From: an uncultured Variovorax sp.
GTDB lineage: Bacteria; Pseudomonadota; Gammaproteobacteria; Burkholderiales; Burkholderiaceae
Assembly: GCA_946478645.1 (NCBI GenBank)
Contig: CAMLCW010000206.1
Span: forward strand, 1-9,142
DNA length: 9,142 bases
Reading direction: 5' to 3'
Positions 6,790 through 9,142 of the stretch are shown one piece after another. Position numbers and translations under genes: made by a program. Every line of letters starts with the position of its first letter. The stretch's first letter is position 1. Under the pieces are notes generated by a model that saw only the letters and a list, made by a program, of their open reading frames with translations, was not told the origin of the DNA and searched no databases.

Positions 6790-7695
6790 TTACCAGGCGT
6801 GGAGCCGGTCGTCGGGAAAGCTGCCGTCTTTCACGGCCTGCACGTAGGCCTGCAGCGCGGGCAGCACGCCGGGCGCATCGGCCATGAAGTTGCGCACGAA
6901 CTTCGGCATCTTCCCGAGGTTGATGCCGAGCATGTCGTGCAGCACGAGCACCTGGCCCGCGGTGCCCCGGCCGGCGCCGATGCCGATGGTGGCGCAGCGG
7001 CTCAGCTCGGCCGTGAGTTCGGCCGCCAGCGCGGCCGGCACCATCTCGAGCACCAGCATGGCGGCGCCCGCGTCCTGCAGCGCATGCGCCTGCTGCTTGA
7101 GCAGTGCGCCGGCGCTGTCGCCCTTGCCCTGCACGCGGTAGCCGCCGAGCGCATGCACGGTCTGCGGCGTGAGCCCGAGGTGCGCGCACACCGGAATGCC
7201 GCGCTCGACGAGGAAGCGCACGGTCTCGGTGGTCCAGCCGCCGCCTTCGAGCTTGATCATGTGCGCGCCGGCCTGCATCAGCACCGTGGCGCTCGCCAGC
7301 GCCTGCTCGCGCGACTGCTGGTAGCTGCCGAACGGCAGGTCGGCGATCAGCCAGGCCGTGCCCTGCACGCGGCGCAGGCCGCGCGAGACGCTGTCGGTGT
7401 GGTAGCGCATCGCTTCGAGGCTCACGCCCACGGTGCTGTTCAGGCCCTGGCAGACCATGCCCAGCGAGTCGCCGACCAGCAGGCAGTCGATGCCGGCCGC
7501 GTCGGCCATGGCCGCGAAGGTGGCGTCGTAGGCGGTGAGCATGGCGATCTTCTCGCCGCGCGCATGCATGTCGGCCAGCCGCGGCAGGCTCACGGGCTTG
7601 CGCTGCGCCGGCGGCGAGGCGGGCGGCAGCGTGCCGTAGGGCGTGCCGGCCGGGGCTTCGGACGGTGGGGTGGGTGTGGAAGGTGTGTTCGACAT
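6790..7695 (-). CDS. panB: 3-methyl-2-oxobutanoate hydroxymethyltransferase (ketopantoate hydroxymethyltransferase)
   Basis: PanB transfers a hydroxymethyl group from 5,10-methylenetetrahydrofolate to 2-oxoisovalerate, giving ketopantoate, the first step of pantothenate synthesis. The protein has 301 residues against about 264 in E. coli. The excess is a Pro/Ser/Thr/Ala-rich N-terminal stretch (about 1-33) with no membrane or signal character. The catalytic core starts near [10 protein letters not shown] (34-43). MLTAYDA (52-58), VGDSLGMV with metal ligand Asp76 (74-81), Asp119, MIKLEGG with Lys148 and Glu150 (146-152), CAHLGLTPQ (170-178), LEMVPA with Glu217 (216-221) and GIGAG (238-242) are intact. 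AGGGAG (7711-7706) precedes the ATG at 7695 by ten bases and supports the long N-terminus. nadB ends 72 bases upstream on the same strand. Confidence 0.97.
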   Translation of the reverse strand: MSNTPSTPTPPSEAPAGTPYGTLPPASPPAQRKPVSLPRLADMHARGEKIAMLTAYDATFAAMADAAGIDCLLVGDSLGMVCQGLNSTVGVSLEAMRYHTDSVSRGLRRVQGTAWLIADLPFGSYQQSREQALASATVLMQAGAHMIKLEGGGWTTETVRFLVERGIPVCAHLGLTPQTVHALGGYRVQGKGDSAGALLKQQAHALQDAGAAMLVLEMVPAALAAELTAELSRCATIGIGAGRGTAGQVLVLHDMLGINLGKMPKFVRNFMADAPGVLPALQAYVQAVKDGSFPDDRLHAW

Positions 7696-7701
7696 GGTTG
7701 G

Positions 7702-7711
7702 CTTTCTCCCT
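7702..7711 (-). promoter_or_regulatory. panB ribosome binding site in the 72-base nadB-panB gap
   Basis: AGGGAGAAAG on the minus strand ends six bases before the panB ATG, with its AGGGAG core ten bases away. It decides the start that gives PanB its extended N-terminus. The rest of the gap has no clear promoter or terminator; it holds the imperfect repeats GGTGATCGAA (7740-7749) and GGTGACGAAG (7751-7760) on the plus strand. Confidence 0.6.
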
Positions 7712-7767
7712 GCGGGCGTCGGTGGCCGGGCATCCTGAGGGTGATCGAAAGGTGACGAAGGGTGGGG

Positions 7768-9095
7768 TCAGTCGACCGGCGGCACCAGCACGGTGGGTGC
7801 GGTGGGCTCGGCCAGCGAAGGGTAATCGCGACTGAAATGCAGGCCACGGCTCTCGTGGCGGGCCTGCGCGGAACGCACGATCAGCTCGGCCACCTGCACC
7901 AGGTTGCGCAGTTCGAGCAGGTCGCGCGTGACGTGGAAGTTCGCGTAGAACTCCTGGATCTCGGCCTGCAGCAGCGCGATGCGGTGGCTCGCGCGCTCCA
8001 GGCGCTTGTTGGTGCGCACGATGCCGACGTAGTCCCACATGAAGCGGCGCAGCTCGTCCCAGTTGTGCGAGATGACCACGGCTTCGTCGGCGTCGGTGAC
8101 GCGGCTTTCGTCCCAGGCGGGCAGCGCGGCGCGTTCGCGCGACGGCGCCTGGGCAATGGCGTCGGCCGCGGCGCGCGCGAACACCATGCATTCGACCAGC
8201 GAGTTGCTGGCCAGCCGGTTCGCGCCGTGCAGGCCGGTGCAGGCGGTTTCGCCGATGGCGAACAGGCCCGCGATGTCGGTGCGGCCGGCCAGGTCGCTCT
8301 GCACGCCGCCGCAGGTGTAGTGCGCGGCGGGCACCACGGGGATCGGCTCGCGCGTGATATCGATGCCCAGTTCCAGGCAGCGCGCGAGGATGTTGGGGAA
8401 GTGCGCCTTCAGGAATGCTGGCGGCTGGTGCGAGATGTCGAGGTGCACGCAGTCGAGCCCGTGCTTCTTCATTTCGAAGTCGATGGCGCGCGCCACCACG
8501 TCGCGCGGCGCGAGCTCGGCGCGCTCGTCGTGCCGCGGCATGAAGCGCGTGCCGTCGGGCAGCTTCAGCAGGCCGCCTTCGCCGCGCACCGCTTCGCTGA
8601 TGAGGAACGACTTGGCATGCGGGTGGTAGAGGCAGGTCGGGTGGAACTGGATGAACTCCATGTTCGACACCCGGCAGCCCGCACGCCACGCAGCGGCGAT
8701 GCCGTCGCCCGTGGCCGTGTCGGGATTGGTGGTGTAGAGGTACACCTTGCCTGCGCCGCCCGTCGCAAGGATGGTGTGGGGCGCGGAGAAGGCCCGCACC
8801 TCGCCGGTGGCGTGGTCGAGCGCATACAGCCCCCGGCAGGCCGCGGGGCCCTTGCCGCTTGCCGGCGCGGTGACCAGGTCGACGAGCATGTGGTGTTCGA
8901 ACAGCACGATGTTGGCCGTGCGGCGCACCCGCTCGATCAGCGTCTGCTGCACGGCCGCGCCGGTGGCGTCGGCCGCGTGGATGATGCGGCGCTGGCTGTG
9001 GCCGCCCTCGCGCGTCAGGTGCAGCGCGCCGTCTTCCTCGGAGAAGGGCACGCCGAGTTCGCGCAGCCAGTCGATGGCCTCGGGCGCATGCTCGA
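7768..9095 (-). CDS. nadB: L-aspartate oxidase, 5' end missing
   Basis: NadB is the FAD enzyme that oxidises L-aspartate to iminoaspartate, the substrate of NadA in de novo NAD synthesis. From 9093 down to the TGA at 7768 the frame gives 441 residues, against about 530-540 for the family. Roughly 90-100 N-terminal residues, including the GxGxxG FAD-binding motif, are missing at the contig end. Present are [21 protein letters not shown] (from about 9021, in part), [44 protein letters not shown] and [11 protein letters not shown]. The His, Arg, His and Arg in the last four are spaced 46, 61 and 35 residues apart, equal to E. coli His244, Arg290, His351 and Arg386. The frame continues without stop into adapter sequence from 9096, so no real start is visible. 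panB follows on the same strand. Confidence 0.96.
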
Positions 9096-9142
9096 AGATC
9101 GGAAGAGCGTCGTGTAGGGAAAGAGTGTAGATCTCGGTGGTC
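9096..9142. other. Illumina TruSeq adapter contamination
   Basis: The last 47 bases begin AGATCGGAAGAGC and continue with GTCGTGTAGGGAAAGAGTGT and AGATCTCGGTGGTC. This equals, base for base as I remember it, the first 47 bases of the reverse complement of the TruSeq universal (P5) adapter. The leading A may be the A-tail of the ligated fragment, so genomic sequence ends at 9095 or 9096. It is synthetic DNA left on a read and assembled into the contig end. Confidence 0.97.

Overview
The window is a contig end from a high-GC Burkholderiales bacterium, most likely of the family Comamonadaceae (Variovorax-like). This rests on the heavily G/C-rich third codon positions, the protein sequences as I remember the families, and the gene order. 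It is ordinary core metabolism: ten complete protein genes, two partial ones, no RNA genes, no mobile element and no CRISPR. I found no undescribed defence or mobile system.

Left block (1-2696). A partial gpmA (phosphoglycerate mutase) reads leftward from a short divergent promoter region. Reading rightward are a membrane-anchored rhodanese (YibN-like), grxC (glutaredoxin 3), secB (export chaperone) and gpsA (glycerol-3-phosphate dehydrogenase). The order rhodanese-grxC-secB-gpsA with a divergent phosphoglycerate mutase is the same as at the E. coli yibN locus, except that E. coli has the unrelated cofactor-independent mutase there. secB has its own extended -10 promoter candidate and a strong GC hairpin in its leader.

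Middle (2756-4784). nadC and nadA follow on the same strand and encode the last two steps of de novo NAD precursor synthesis. nadC carries an in-frame 18-bp tandem duplication. A pair of inverted REP-like hairpins (about 4791-4886) separates nadA from the convergent genes to its right.

Right block (4895 to end, all on the minus strand). In transcription order these are nadB (5' end missing), panB, panC, queE and queD. panB and panC make pantothenate. queE and queD make the 7-deazaguanine precursor of queuosine. panC and queE overlap by ATGA. The queE stop region is duplicated in tandem, and QueD has Ser where the family has its catalytic Cys. nadA, nadB and nadC together cover aspartate to nicotinate mononucleotide, split between two convergent units.

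The last 47 bases (9096-9142) are not bacterial DNA. They match the Illumina TruSeq universal adapter in reverse complement, fused to nadB at codon level with no stop. True genomic sequence ends at 9095 or 9096, and any nadB start or ORF called beyond that point is an artefact.
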